32,553 nucleotides of DNA from an uncultured Peptostreptococcaceae bacterium (lineage in GTDB: Bacteria; Bacillota; Clostridia; Peptostreptococcales; Anaerovoracaceae), in NCBI GenBank assembly GCA_949740445.1, contig CATJIF010000065.1:1-32553 (forward strand). The letters run 5' to 3'. Of the stretch, positions 1-8,209 are shown piece after piece. Numbering within the stretch: position 1 is the first letter of the stretch; the number at the start of each line of letters is the position of its first letter. The translations under genes were made by a program, and so were the position numbers. The notes beneath the pieces are model-generated. The model searched no databases. It worked only from the letters and a program-made list of their open reading frames with translations, and had not been told where the DNA came from.

Positions 1-700
1 CTTTGCTAGAATTTCCGGAGAGATGGCCTACCCCCTGCCCGCGGTAAAGCACAGTGGAATAGCGGTTGCCCCCACCCCGCAGGGTTTTTTGCTCTGCCAT
101 GGTTTCTGTAATCTGCCTCATGGGTTGAAAAATGCCCTTCGGTTTTTTCTGCGGCGCTAAGAGCCTTAAGCTGTCTGAGGTCGGCAGCTCCACATTGACG
201 CTGAGCCGGTCGGCCAGCAGGCCAATCTGCTGCACCAGCTCCGGCGACACGCCGGGAATGATTTTTGCGTGGATATATCCCAGAAATCCGAATTCTTCCC
301 GTAAGATCCACAGCGCTTCGCGAATGCGGTCTGCGGTGTGGTCCGGAGACACATCCACAGCCGAGCTTAAAAACAGCCCTTCGATGTAGTTGCGCCGGTA
401 AAACTCCATCGTCAGCTCCGCTAACTCCCGCGGTTCAAACGCAATCCGCTGCGTCTGTGCCGACCGCCGGTTGACGCAGTATTCGCAGTCGTAAACGCAC
501 CGATTGGTAAACAGTATTTTTAAAAGTGAAATACAGCGGCCGTCGGCTGCCCAGCTGTGGCAAATCCCCTCACAGGCCGCGCTTCCCAGGCGCCCCTCTT
601 TGCCGCCTCTGGCCGCTCCGCTGCTGGAACAGCTGGCATCGTACTTTGCGCCATCTGCCAGTATCTTTAATTTTTTTAACGCCTCGTCCATCCGCAGCAT
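1..700 (-). CDS. DNA modification/repair-type radical SAM protein, 5' part (runs off left edge)
   Basis: The minus-strand frame is open from an ATG at 700 to the window edge, so about 233 N-terminal residues are visible and the C-terminus is missing. Residues 66-76 hold a radical SAM CxxxCxxC motif (C68, C72, C75, in NRCVYDCEYC), which binds a 4Fe-4S cluster and SAM. The motif context and the early cysteines (C24, C43, C47) resemble the family annotated as putative DNA modification/repair radical SAM protein, which usually neighbours a uracil-DNA-glycosylase-like gene; such a partner would lie beyond the left edge. The start is chosen from a purine-rich GGGGGACGAG about 6 nt upstream; an ATG at 691 is an alternative. 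The promoter is overlapped by two LexA-like boxes, which fits a DNA damage role. The family call is from memory of its motif and is fairly secure; the reaction is unknown. Confidence 0.8.
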   Translation of the reverse strand, partial: MLRMDEALKKLKILADGAKYDASCSSSGAARGGKEGRLGSAACEGICHSWAADGRCISLLKILFTNRCVYDCEYCVNRRSAQTQRIAFEPRELAELTMEFYRRNYIEGLFLSSAVDVSPDHTADRIREALWILREEFGFLGYIHAKIIPGVSPELVQQIGLLADRLSVNVELPTSDSLRLLAPQKKPKGIFQPMRQITETMAEQKTLRGGGNRYSTVLYRGQGVGHLSGNSSK

Positions 701-723
701 TCGTCTCGTCCCCCATACCAAAA

Positions 724-769
724 AGAACTTTTGTTCTTATATTTTACCTCAATCCAAACGTATGTTCAA
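724..769 (-). promoter_or_regulatory. Sigma-A promoter with two LexA (SOS) boxes
   Basis: Read on the minus strand, TTGAAC (764-769) and TAAAAT (741-746) are separated by exactly 17 nt. GAACATACGTTT (756-767) overlaps the -35 and fits the Gram-positive LexA core GAAC-RNRY-GTTY. A second box, AGAACAAAAGTTCT (724-737), sits just downstream of the -10 around the expected start point and differs from the core at one position. Two LexA-like boxes bracketing a promoter 24-69 nt upstream of the radical SAM start imply SOS repression. The boxes are seen directly; binding is inferred. Confidence 0.7.
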
Positions 770-770
770 C

Positions 771-992
771 TGTTTTTTATTTCCAATCTATCGACTCCCC
801 CTTGATGATGCTTCCATTTGGGCAAGGGCGCAGCTAATGCACGCGTACGGTAAAATATTCGCCTGCACATTAAATCGACGGTTTACCTATATACAAAAAA
901 AGAAGCGCTATCTGCGGGCCAAAACGGCCTGCTGTGCACCTCTTTTATTCTAAAGTTTTATGGCGTTTTTCTATGATTCTTTTCTTCTGCCT
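771..992. other. Gene-free spacer
   Basis: I see no convincing gene in this stretch between the SOS promoter and the end of the small Cys-rich gene. A short GC hairpin (GGCC arms around 917-929) lies before a minus-strand T-run near 896-902, but arm and T-run are separated by about a dozen bases, so it is at best a weak terminator for the gene ending at 993. Confidence 0.4.
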
Positions 993-1286
993 CTATTTCG
1001 TTTCTTCTGGCATCATTTTCGTTAGTTTTAGGATTTCCTCGAATTTATCCATAATGTAAGGATAATTATTTCTCTTGTGTGGAACCATGCACTGGCTGCA
1101 ATCCTTTATGCCATCCGGCGTATATTTGAAATTTCCGCCGCACTTGTCTTTCAGCGCATACAGCGGGCAGTAGCAAAACAGGCAGTTGAAATTATCGGGA
1201 TCTTCCGTTTTGTGGCAGGGGAAGAATTCACACTCCCGATGGTTGATAAAAGAAAAGTGCTTTCCCTTCCAATAATCTTTATCCAT
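993..1286 (-). CDS. Small cysteine-rich protein (zf-like 'cysteine-rich small domain')
   Basis: A 97-residue soluble protein with eight closely spaced cysteines (C19, C24, C35, C38, C40, C49, C63, C66), arranged as C-x4-C, CxxCxC and CxxC. This pattern matches the small cysteine-rich domain family (Pfam zf-like) common in anaerobes, thought to bind metal; its function is unknown. The start is well supported by AAGGAGG six bases before the ATG. A terminator (1362-1404) separates it from atoA upstream, so it is probably its own unit. There is no membrane segment or signal peptide. Confidence 0.75.
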   Translation of the reverse strand: MDKDYWKGKHFSFINHRECEFFPCHKTEDPDNFNCLFCYCPLYALKDKCGGNFKYTPDGIKDCSQCMVPHKRNNYPYIMDKFEEILKLTKMMPEETK

Positions 1287-1361
1287 AGTAACCTCCTTTT
1301 GTTCTCAGCACGCGCTCTTTTGCGCCTTGCCTACCATTGGCGCCACAGCGGCGCTTATTCG

Positions 1362-1404
1362 AAAAATCCCCGGCAAACGGTAGCTTTCGCCATCGGCCGG
1401 GGAT
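1362..1404 (-). terminator. Terminator after atoA
   Basis: Perfect 9-bp stem ATCCCCGGC/GCCGGGGAT (1366-1374 with 1396-1404), followed on the minus strand by a T-run (1362-1366). It lies about 35 nt past the atoA stop and probably ends the lysine operon. A T-run on the other side (about 1406-1412) means it could work in both directions. Confidence 0.8.
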
Positions 1405-1438
1405 CGTTTTTTCTGTCAGAAGCCTGAACGTGTATGCC

Positions 1439-2095
1439 TTATTCTTCTTCCATAGCCTTCAGATCGGGGCTGACGATCAGCTCGCAGCCGGTAGCCGCCT
1501 TGATATCGTCCAGCGAATAATCCGGATGCAGCTCGGTCAGAACCAGTCCTTCCGGCGTTACATTCATAACACCCATTTCGGTAATGATTTTGCTGACGCA
1601 GCGCTCTGCAGTCAAGGGCAGCGTGCACTTCTTCAAAATCTTATGCGCACCCTTCTGGGTATGCAGCATTACGATAATAACCTCCGGGCAGCCCGCGCAC
1701 AGGTCCATGGCTCCGCCCATTCCCGCAACCTTCTTGCCAGGAACGATCCAGTTCGCCAGGTCGCCGTTTTCTGCAACTTCCATCGCGCCCAGTACGGTGG
1801 CCTTTACGTGGCCGCCTCTCACCAGGCCGAAGCTGGTGGCTGTATCGAAGAATTTAACGTGATCCACTGTCGTTACATAAGCGCCGCCGGAATTGATGAC
1901 ATCCACGTCTTCCTTTCCGGGCTCCGCAGCGGCATCCAGGCCGGCAAAGCCGTTCTCAGAGTGCAGCGTAACGGTTACGCCTTCCGGCAGGTAGTTTGCT
2001 ACTTGTGTAGGAAGTCCGATTCCCAAGTTGATAAAATCGCCATCTTTAAACTCTTTTGCGCATCTTCTCGCAATTCTTTCTTTTAAATCTGCCAT
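1439..2095 (-). CDS. atoA: Butyryl-CoA:acetoacetate CoA-transferase, beta subunit
   Basis: Subunit B of a class I CoA-transferase (218 aa, normal length). In lysine fermentation the AtoDA pair moves CoA from butyryl-CoA to acetoacetate, releasing butyrate and giving acetoacetyl-CoA. The SENG motif at residues 46-49 contains the catalytic glutamate (E47) that forms the glutamyl-CoA thioester, and the GxGxP segment near residues 25-29 is typical. The ATG at 2095 is chosen over the longer frame because GAAAGGAG sits 7 nt upstream and the extra upstream residues are low-complexity Arg/Gly. It overlaps the end of atoD by 13 nt, so translational coupling is likely. Substrate specificity within the OXCT/Ato family rests on gene context. 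Confidence 0.93.
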   Translation of the reverse strand: MADLKERIARRCAKEFKDGDFINLGIGLPTQVANYLPEGVTVTLHSENGFAGLDAAAEPGKEDVDVINSGGAYVTTVDHVKFFDTATSFGLVRGGHVKATVLGAMEVAENGDLANWIVPGKKVAGMGGAMDLCAGCPEVIIVMLHTQKGAHKILKKCTLPLTAERCVSKIITEMGVMNVTPEGLVLTELHPDYSLDDIKAATGCELIVSPDLKAMEEE

Positions 2096-2796
2096 TTCGG
2101 TTCTCCTTTCACAATTGCCTCTACTACAACTCCCGGTGCTTCGAAGGTGTCCGGATCGACCTCGCCTACGCCGACGACCTTTTCTGCAGCGATAATTACG
2201 TGATCCGCTGCCCCGGCCATAACGTAGTTGAAGTTCTTGGTCGCTTTGTCGCATCTGAAATTGCCGAATTCATCGCAGATGGAGGCTCTGCAGAACGCAT
2301 AGTCTGCTCTTAAAGGCATTTCGAAGAGATATTTCTTTCCTTCGATTTCCACAACCTTCTTCTGTCTGCCCAGCTCGTCCAGCTCATCCTGCATCGGAGT
2401 ACCTACGCCGGTGGGAGTCAGCACGCCGCCCAGACCATAATTGGCGGCTCTGATCTTCTCCGCCAGTGTTCCCTGGGGAACCAGCGTGCACTTCAGCGTT
2501 CCCGCGATCATGCCGTCGCCGATCAGGGGGTTCATTCCCACGTGAGAAGCGATGATGTGATCTACCATGCCTGCCTCCAGAAGCTTTCCGATGCCTCTGG
2601 CTGTCTTGGCGCCATAGGTGCCCACCGGAAGTCCACCGTCGTTACCGATAACGGTCAGATGCTTTACGCCTTTTCTAACCAGCGCATCCATAATGATCTC
2701 CGGGGAACCGGTTCCCAGAAAACCGCCAACCATGATAGTCATGCCGTCTTTTACGCCTGCAACCGCTTCGTCAGCAGTTTTAAATTTGTTAATCAT
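2083..2796 (-). CDS. atoD: Butyryl-CoA:acetoacetate CoA-transferase, alpha subunit
   Basis: Subunit A of the class I CoA-transferase (237 aa). The N-terminal glycine-rich GGFLGTGSP (residues 24-32) is the family's CoA-binding loop, and length and order (A before B) are standard. The ATG at 2796 is preferred over upstream in-frame ATGs because GGAGG lies 8 nt before it. It lies 269 nt downstream of kamE, so it may be read through from the kam operon or have its own promoter. The leader holds a tandem 11-mer and a hairpin, described separately. Together with AtoA it closes the pathway by consuming acetoacetate and making butyrate. Confidence 0.93.
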   Translation of the reverse strand: MINKFKTADEAVAGVKDGMTIMVGGFLGTGSPEIIMDALVRKGVKHLTVIGNDGGLPVGTYGAKTARGIGKLLEAGMVDHIIASHVGMNPLIGDGMIAGTLKCTLVPQGTLAEKIRAANYGLGGVLTPTGVGTPMQDELDELGRQKKVVEIEGKKYLFEMPLRADYAFCRASICDEFGNFRCDKATKNFNYVMAGAADHVIIAAEKVVGVGEVDPDTFEAPGVVVEAIVKGEPKWQI

Positions 2797-3065
2797 GTGT
2801 TTTCCCTCCATAAATTTGTACATAGCATTTGTACATAACAAGCGGGACGAACCGCAGTCCGTCCCTTTCAGTTTACACCTTATGCCATTGCTTTTCCAGT
2901 CCCTTTATCCACTTTTTTCTGGGATTTTACATCGACGGGCGACGCCTGTAAAAGCTGCCTCCATCGCAGCATCGCAGAAAATGCTCGCCTGGACAAAGTG
3001 CCTGGTCGTACGCTTTGGAACAAGACGTTGGCTGCTGTTATCCTCGTTTCGCGATTTCGCCCGGA
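2797..3065 (-). other. kamE-atoD intergenic leader with repeats and hairpins
   Basis: A 269-nt gap inside an otherwise tight operon. It contains a hairpin GGGACG/CGTCCC (2844-2849 with 2860-2865) and an inverted repeat TTTTACA/TGTAAAA (2925-2931 with 2947-2953). Next to the atoD ribosome binding site is a tandem TATGTACAAAT pair with a 2-nt spacer (about 2814-2837). I find no good -24/-12 or -35/-10 element here. It may be an attenuator, an RNA-processing site or a leader; none is proven. Confidence 0.5.
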
Positions 3066-3863
3066 TTAGCGATCTGCGATGTTCACTTTCTTTTCCCAGC
3101 CGCGCTTCTGCACTTCCTGCATGATGAAGGACATGACGTGCTCTGCATATTTTCCGGGACCAAAGCCAGCGTCGTATCCCAATTCCTGAGCCAGCTCGTG
3201 GGAAATTCTTGGGCCGCCGCAGGTCAGGATTACCTTGTCGCGCAGGCCTTCCGCTTCCATCAGCTCTGCCATTTTGGTCAGATTCATAATGTGGATGTCC
3301 TTCTGCGTTACTGTCTGCGAAACCAGGATGGCATCTGCGTTGACTTCTTTCGCCTTGGCGATCAGGGCTTCGCAGGGAACCTGGGAACCCATGTTGTAGG
3401 CAACTACATTCTTAAACCGCTCCAGACCGAAGTGGCCGTGGAAGCCCTTCATCTGAATGATCGCGTCGATACCTACCGTATGGGCATCGGATTCGATGGA
3501 TGCGCCCACAACAACGATATCTCTGCCGATGTTTTCGCCGATCCACTCACCGCACTCCACGCGGTCGAGAACCTCTCCCTCTACTTTGGGAACTACGATC
3601 TGCGTATAGTCGATGGTCGCCTGTGCAGAGCCGTATACGTTAAAGAATGTATATCCCTTGGTCAGCTCGCAGTAGTAGGCCACATTGGGTTCGTTTAACC
3701 CTAACTTCTTGGCATACTGCTTGGCGCATTCCTCAGCTTCTTCGCCATAAGGTACCGGAAGAGTGAACGCCAACTGAACTTTACCGTCATTCAAAGCGTC
3801 GCCATACGGCTTTACTTTTGTTAAATCTACCTGAGTCGTTGCAGTCGTTGTACATATACTCAT
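3066..3863 (-). CDS. kamE: Lysine 5,6-aminomutase, beta subunit
   Basis: The cobalamin-binding subunit of the adenosylcobalamin/PLP enzyme that converts beta-lysine to 3,5-diaminohexanoate (265 aa; family about 260). DxHxxG at residues 126-131 places H128 as the base-off cobalt ligand. A lysine follows exactly 11 residues later (K139, in QMKGFHG), the same spacing as the histidine/PLP-lysine pair known from the Clostridium enzyme, so K139 is the likely Schiff-base lysine. The Rossmann-like C-terminal half, with a CGGPR segment late in the protein, is typical. AGGAG lies 7 nt before the ATG. It follows kamD after 17 nt and works as its obligate partner. Confidence 0.95.
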   Translation of the reverse strand: MSICTTTATTQVDLTKVKPYGDALNDGKVQLAFTLPVPYGEEAEECAKQYAKKLGLNEPNVAYYCELTKGYTFFNVYGSAQATIDYTQIVVPKVEGEVLDRVECGEWIGENIGRDIVVVGASIESDAHTVGIDAIIQMKGFHGHFGLERFKNVVAYNMGSQVPCEALIAKAKEVNADAILVSQTVTQKDIHIMNLTKMAELMEAEGLRDKVILTCGGPRISHELAQELGYDAGFGPGKYAEHVMSFIMQEVQKRGWEKKVNIADR

Positions 3864-3880
3864 CGTATTACTCCTCCCTA

Positions 3881-5434
3881 TTACTTATGGTCCTTAAATA
3901 ATTCAATAAACGGATTGAAGTAGTTTTCGCCCTTGGTGCAGACGCCCTCCAGGCCGTGGCCTCCGTCGAACGGGCGCTTTACGCCGCCGAAGATACCCTT
4001 TTCGATGGTGGAGAACAGGCCTTCCTTTTCTACCTCAGCCAGCAGGGCATCGGCCTTTGCCAGAACTTCCTGCGCACGCTTCTGGCAGATACCGTCCTGT
4101 TTGAATTCCATTTCGTCGCCAATGTGCCTGCAATTATTAAAGATGTATTTTGCATTTTCAATCGCCAGATATCTGTCCTGCATCAGCGGTGTGTGAATGG
4201 CCTCGGTCAGCATACCGGTCAGCAGCAAGGACTGGTGGGTCCATACGGTCGCCAGGTTAAACAGCGCATCTTGCAGATGTCCTTTGAAGATGTTGCCGGT
4301 CATAAACTTGGTCGGCGGCATGTACTTCAGTCTGGCCTTGGGGAAGATTTCTCTTGCCATCTGCGCCTGTGCCAGCTCCATCAAGAAACCGTCTTCCGTA
4401 TTCGGGTCCATTTCGAAGGCGTGGCCCAGACCCATCTGCTCTTCGGCAATGTTTGCCAGCACTGCAAACTGCTCGTTGATGAACTGCGATGCCGTTACCG
4501 TGTGCGCTGCTTCGATAGCATCGTCGGTCGTGAGGTAATTATCCTCGCCGGAGTTGAAGATGATGCCGCAGTAGCCGATGATTACGCGGGACATGTACTG
4601 ATCGACCAACGTTCTCTGCATGTTGATGTCTCTGAACAGGATGCCGTAGATGGCGTCGTTCAGCATAACGTCCAGACGCTCTAACGCGCCCATGGCTGCG
4701 ATTTCCGGCATACACATGCCGGAAGAATAGTTGCACAGTCTTATGTATCTGCCGACTTCTTCGCCAACTTCATCCAGCGCTTTTCTCATAATCCGGAAGT
4801 TTTCCTGCGTCGCATAGGTACCGCCAAAGCCTTCTGTCGTCGGGCCGTAAGGAACGTAGTCCAGCAGGGACTGCGCTGTGGTTCTGATGACGGCGATGAT
4901 GTCTGCACCCTGGCGGGCAGCTGCCTGCGCCTGGATTACGTCTTCGTAAATGTTGCCGGTCGCAACGATAACGTAAATGTAGGGTTCTGGACCTTCGCCG
5001 ATGGTTTCCAGATATTCCTTTCTCTTCGCCTTCTGTGCATCAATTCTTTCGAAGGTGGCCTTAATCGACGGCTTTAAGGCTTCTGCTGCTTCCGCCTGCG
5101 GGCAGGTGGGCAGCTTGGTGAGGTCGAGCTTGCCAGCAGCCACTTCCTCTGCGATTTCCTGCGGAGTTTTGCCGGTCTGAACGATGGCATTTCCGATCAG
5201 ATACGCCGCGCCGGTAGGCAGAGCGCCTGATTCTTTAAGATGGTCAACCAGCACGTTTGGCAGGGGGTTGTCAACCTCGTCAACGCCATCCACGCCCAAC
5301 AGTCTCACAATTGTTCTCTCTGTCGATACTGTCGTGTGACGGTCGATAAATTCCTGCATGTCGTGAGCGATGTTTGCGGCATGCTGACGAGCACTGCTGA
5401 CAACCTTTGGGTCAAGATTCAATTTGCTTTTCAT
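3881..5434 (-). CDS. kamD: Lysine 5,6-aminomutase, alpha subunit
   Basis: The large TIM-barrel subunit of lysine 5,6-aminomutase (517 aa, the expected length), which moves the terminal amino group of beta-lysine from C6 to C5. Long stretches are recognisable from the Clostridium/Fusobacterium KamD family, including the TTEGFGGTYATQENFRIMRK region and the SGEDNYLTTDDA region. It needs KamE for cobalamin and PLP. AAGGAG is 7 nt upstream of the ATG. It lies between the proposed reactivase gene kamC (20 nt gap) and kamE (17 nt gap), inside one operon. Confidence 0.95.
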   Translation of the reverse strand: MKSKLNLDPKVVSSARQHAANIAHDMQEFIDRHTTVSTERTIVRLLGVDGVDEVDNPLPNVLVDHLKESGALPTGAAYLIGNAIVQTGKTPQEIAEEVAAGKLDLTKLPTCPQAEAAEALKPSIKATFERIDAQKAKRKEYLETIGEGPEPYIYVIVATGNIYEDVIQAQAAARQGADIIAVIRTTAQSLLDYVPYGPTTEGFGGTYATQENFRIMRKALDEVGEEVGRYIRLCNYSSGMCMPEIAAMGALERLDVMLNDAIYGILFRDINMQRTLVDQYMSRVIIGYCGIIFNSGEDNYLTTDDAIEAAHTVTASQFINEQFAVLANIAEEQMGLGHAFEMDPNTEDGFLMELAQAQMAREIFPKARLKYMPPTKFMTGNIFKGHLQDALFNLATVWTHQSLLLTGMLTEAIHTPLMQDRYLAIENAKYIFNNCRHIGDEMEFKQDGICQKRAQEVLAKADALLAEVEKEGLFSTIEKGIFGGVKRPFDGGHGLEGVCTKGENYFNPFIELFKDHK

Positions 5435-5454
5435 CCTTTTTCTCCTTCTTCTCC

Positions 5455-7101
5455 TTATTTAATATATTTTTGAGCGCCTTCAATTATCTCAGAGCTGATT
5501 CCCAGCATCTTAGCGATATTCAAAGCATCCTTGGGCACCTGGCCCTGCTTTTCCACCCGATATAACCGGTAATCCATATATTTTGAGATGATATTGATTC
5601 GTTCACTGGGCTTGGCGTACTGAATTTCTCTGTTGAGAAGGGTAAAATTCACATCTGCCAGGCCTCTCACCTGCATGTTGATGACGCCGTCTTTTTCCGT
5701 TACTGTTTCGAAATGCGTCGTGATGAGAGAAATATATGGCCTTTGGAGCAGGTAATCCACCAGCGATTTGCTCAGCGCCAGGCCCTCCACCGGATTGGTA
5801 CCCGATGCGATTTCATCAATTAACAGAAGCGTCCGTTCCACGCTGTTATCCAGCATGATCTTCAGCTCCTCCATTTCGCTTCCAAAGCTGGAAAGTCCCC
5901 GCTCCACCGACTGGCTGTCTCCGATGAGAATCTGTATGTAATTGGAAAGCCCTACCTTTGCTTTTCTGGCAGGCACGAAAAATCCATATTGCGCAAGGAT
6001 GGCAACCTGTCCAGAAAGCTTGAGAGAAATGGTCTTTCCGCCCATGTTAGCCCCTGTAATGCAGGTAACGCCATCGGCAAGGGAGATGGATACCGGGCAG
6101 TATTCCTTCCCCTTTTCCTTCAGAATATCCTCTACCTGAAGGTTTCTTCCATCCTCGATCTCTACGATGTGCTCCGGCACGATCTCCGGCCTGACACATC
6201 TGTGGCCGACAGCGAACATCGCCTTTCCCAGGGCCACATCCAGGGCTCCCATCTTATCGCAGTTGCTGTTTAAAACCTGTGCATGCTGAGAAATCGCCAG
6301 GGAAAGCTCTCTGCGGATACGCTCTTCCTCTTCTTCCAGCTCCACGTTCAGCTCGTCCATCTTCTTCATGTATTCGTAGACGATCTCGTTGGCTTTCAGC
6401 TGAAAGGTGGCGGACATGTAGTCCTGATCTGCCAATTCCAGATCTTCGATGGCTTTGATTTTTTCAAAATCAGCGCTGTTTTTCGAAACGGAGATGTCAA
6501 ACTTTGGCGTCAGCAGAATGCCGTATTGCTGTTTGATCTCTTCCCTTCTGTTTTTCTGTTCCTTGCGGATGGAGATTTCATACTGGCGTTTATTGCCCCG
6601 AAGCTCGTGTATCCGCTCGGAAAATTCATCATAAATATAAAATGTATTGATTCTATCGCGCCGTGGATCTAAAATATCTAAAATATCTGTCGTGTCTTCG
6701 AGCACGTACTCCTGTGGAATCAGTGATGTATCTTCTCTGACCGTAATGTGCCGCAACCGGCGCATGGCCAGCAGCAGGCTTTTGATTTCGTAGATTTCCA
6801 CCACAGACAGGCTTTGGCTGGCGGCGCGGTTGATGGAGTAGGATACGTCCTTTACTTCCATAAAAATCTCTTGTATCTGTTCGGTCAGCTTGCCGCTTTG
6901 CCGGACAAAGTCCATCATAGCTTCCACTTTATCCAGCTCTGCTGCCAGCGCTTCTTCTTCTCCAGGGAAAAAGGGTTTGCTTTCCTTCAGCTGCTTTTTG
7001 CCAAAGGGCGTATTCAAATCTATGCTCTGTACCACATAGTCAAGACCTATTTCGCGCCTGGTCTTTATATTGGCCAGGCGGCGATTGGCTCCCATTCTCA
7101 T
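5455..7101 (-). CDS. kamC: MutS-like ATPase, probable lysine 5,6-aminomutase reactivase component
   Basis: A 548-residue protein whose C-terminal half is a MutS/ABC-type ATPase: Walker A GANMGGKT near residues 350-357, Walker B LLLIDEIASGTNP near 435, and a TTHFE switch histidine. The N-terminal mismatch-recognition domains of true MutS are absent; instead there is a charged, helical, probably coiled-coil region (about 160-290). Its fixed place beside kamDE argues against DNA repair. I recall this family being annotated as the ATPase of an aminomutase reactivase, which would exchange damaged cobalamin; I rely on that memory for the symbol. GGGAGG lies 7 nt before the ATG. Upstream kamB ends 16 nt away. 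Confidence 0.8.
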   Translation of the reverse strand: MRMGANRRLANIKTRREIGLDYVVQSIDLNTPFGKKQLKESKPFFPGEEEALAAELDKVEAMMDFVRQSGKLTEQIQEIFMEVKDVSYSINRAASQSLSVVEIYEIKSLLLAMRRLRHITVREDTSLIPQEYVLEDTTDILDILDPRRDRINTFYIYDEFSERIHELRGNKRQYEISIRKEQKNRREEIKQQYGILLTPKFDISVSKNSADFEKIKAIEDLELADQDYMSATFQLKANEIVYEYMKKMDELNVELEEEEERIRRELSLAISQHAQVLNSNCDKMGALDVALGKAMFAVGHRCVRPEIVPEHIVEIEDGRNLQVEDILKEKGKEYCPVSISLADGVTCITGANMGGKTISLKLSGQVAILAQYGFFVPARKAKVGLSNYIQILIGDSQSVERGLSSFGSEMEELKIMLDNSVERTLLLIDEIASGTNPVEGLALSKSLVDYLLQRPYISLITTHFETVTEKDGVINMQVRGLADVNFTLLNREIQYAKPSERINIISKYMDYRLYRVEKQGQVPKDALNIAKMLGISSEIIEGAQKYIK

Positions 7102-7117
7102 ACATCAGCCTCCCGAG

Positions 7118-8137
7118 CTAAACTCTTACATCTATGACAGGCATTCCCGGAATCGCTTCTTTCATGGCCTGGCTTAAAGCTTCCCTGTCAAAGGTGTAGC
7201 CTGCCGGCGACCAGGGATTTACGGTAATTGCCGCAATTTCAATATTTTTAAGCACATTCACCTTAAGACCCTTTTTCCGGAAGCGCGCCCAGTCCATCGC
7301 ATTTAAAAAAATCTTGGTCGGGTTTTTCAGAATAAAGGTAACCTGCTTCAATTTTTTGGAATCAATATCTATGATTACACTGTTGGTAAAAGCTCCCGGT
7401 ATGTAAACATACGCTGTGCTTTCGTCGATTTCATCATCTATAAATCTCGACGACCCCAGACCTGTGGTCAAATTCAGCTTTGTGATCTCGCCCTCTTTGT
7501 CGATGAGCATAATCCGGTCGTCGCAGTTGTTTTCTTCGATCAGGGTTCTTGCTTCCCCTGCCTCCATTTCGGGAATGGAGTACAGGTTTACAATGTGAGC
7601 GGTTTCGTCCACCACCTTGCGCATGCTTCTGGAAAGCACCGCGCCTGTAGATAAAATAATCGCATCGGAGGTTTCCGGAGATGCGATGGATTTGCGGTCA
7701 ATGGCACCATCAATTAAAATCAATTCGCATCCGTAGCCGAGCATTTCCGCGCACACTTTTTTCGTATCCATGGCCGCAGGCGGTCCTGCGATCTGCACGT
7801 AGCCGCTGTCGGCCACCCTGCAGATGAGCAGCGTTCCCATAGGCGTGGAGTATTTTGTCTTTTTCAGAATTTCCAGGCCAGCATCCGCCAAGTCATACAG
7901 CTGCGCAGGCACTGTTACAATCGTATCCTGTTCTAAGTAAATCTGGGGCTTTTCTGTTCCGGTTACCAGATCCTGTGTCTCGCCATCGCGCCCTGTGGAT
8001 GTAATGCCCAGCCGGACGCCGTCGTCCATGGCTTCTTCGATCAGATAATTCAACGCCGTCGTTTTCCCGGCGTTTTTCGCCATGCCCACGATGGAAACCG
8101 TTTTATATTTTTCCTGTAACTCATACAATAAGCCCAT
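7118..8137 (-). CDS. kamB: P-loop protein, probable lysine 5,6-aminomutase reactivase subunit
   Basis: A 339-residue soluble protein with an N-terminal P-loop, GMAKNAGKTT (residues 18-27; K25, T26). The rest is conserved among lysine-fermentation clusters but not with a well-known enzyme class. Invariant co-occurrence with kamC and kamDE suggests a nucleotide-dependent activation or repair role for the B12 enzyme. The symbol kamB follows my recollection of current naming and is less certain than the association. The ribosome binding site (AAGGAG) lies just downstream of a perfect 11-bp hairpin in the kamA-kamB gap. It is followed by kamC after 16 nt. Confidence 0.75.
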   Translation of the reverse strand: MGLLYELQEKYKTVSIVGMAKNAGKTTALNYLIEEAMDDGVRLGITSTGRDGETQDLVTGTEKPQIYLEQDTIVTVPAQLYDLADAGLEILKKTKYSTPMGTLLICRVADSGYVQIAGPPAAMDTKKVCAEMLGYGCELILIDGAIDRKSIASPETSDAIILSTGAVLSRSMRKVVDETAHIVNLYSIPEMEAGEARTLIEENNCDDRIMLIDKEGEITKLNLTTGLGSSRFIDDEIDESTAYVYIPGAFTNSVIIDIDSKKLKQVTFILKNPTKIFLNAMDWARFRKKGLKVNVLKNIEIAAITVNPWSPAGYTFDREALSQAMKEAIPGMPVIDVRV

Positions 8138-8153
8138 CGGTTTCTCCTTATAG

Positions 8154-8179
8154 ATTGGGGCAGATCGCTCTGCCCCAAT
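8154..8179 (-). other. Intercistronic hairpin between kamA and kamB
   Basis: Perfect 11-bp stem (8154-8164 with 8169-8179) closed by a 4-nt loop, lying between the kamA stop and the kamB ribosome binding site. There is no T-run on the minus strand, so it is not a classic terminator. A stabilising or processing hairpin that sets the kamA:kamBCDE ratio is the likeliest role. Confidence 0.65.
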
Positions 8180-8209
8180 TCTGTTGTCGTTCTGTTTTAT
8201 TGTTTTACG

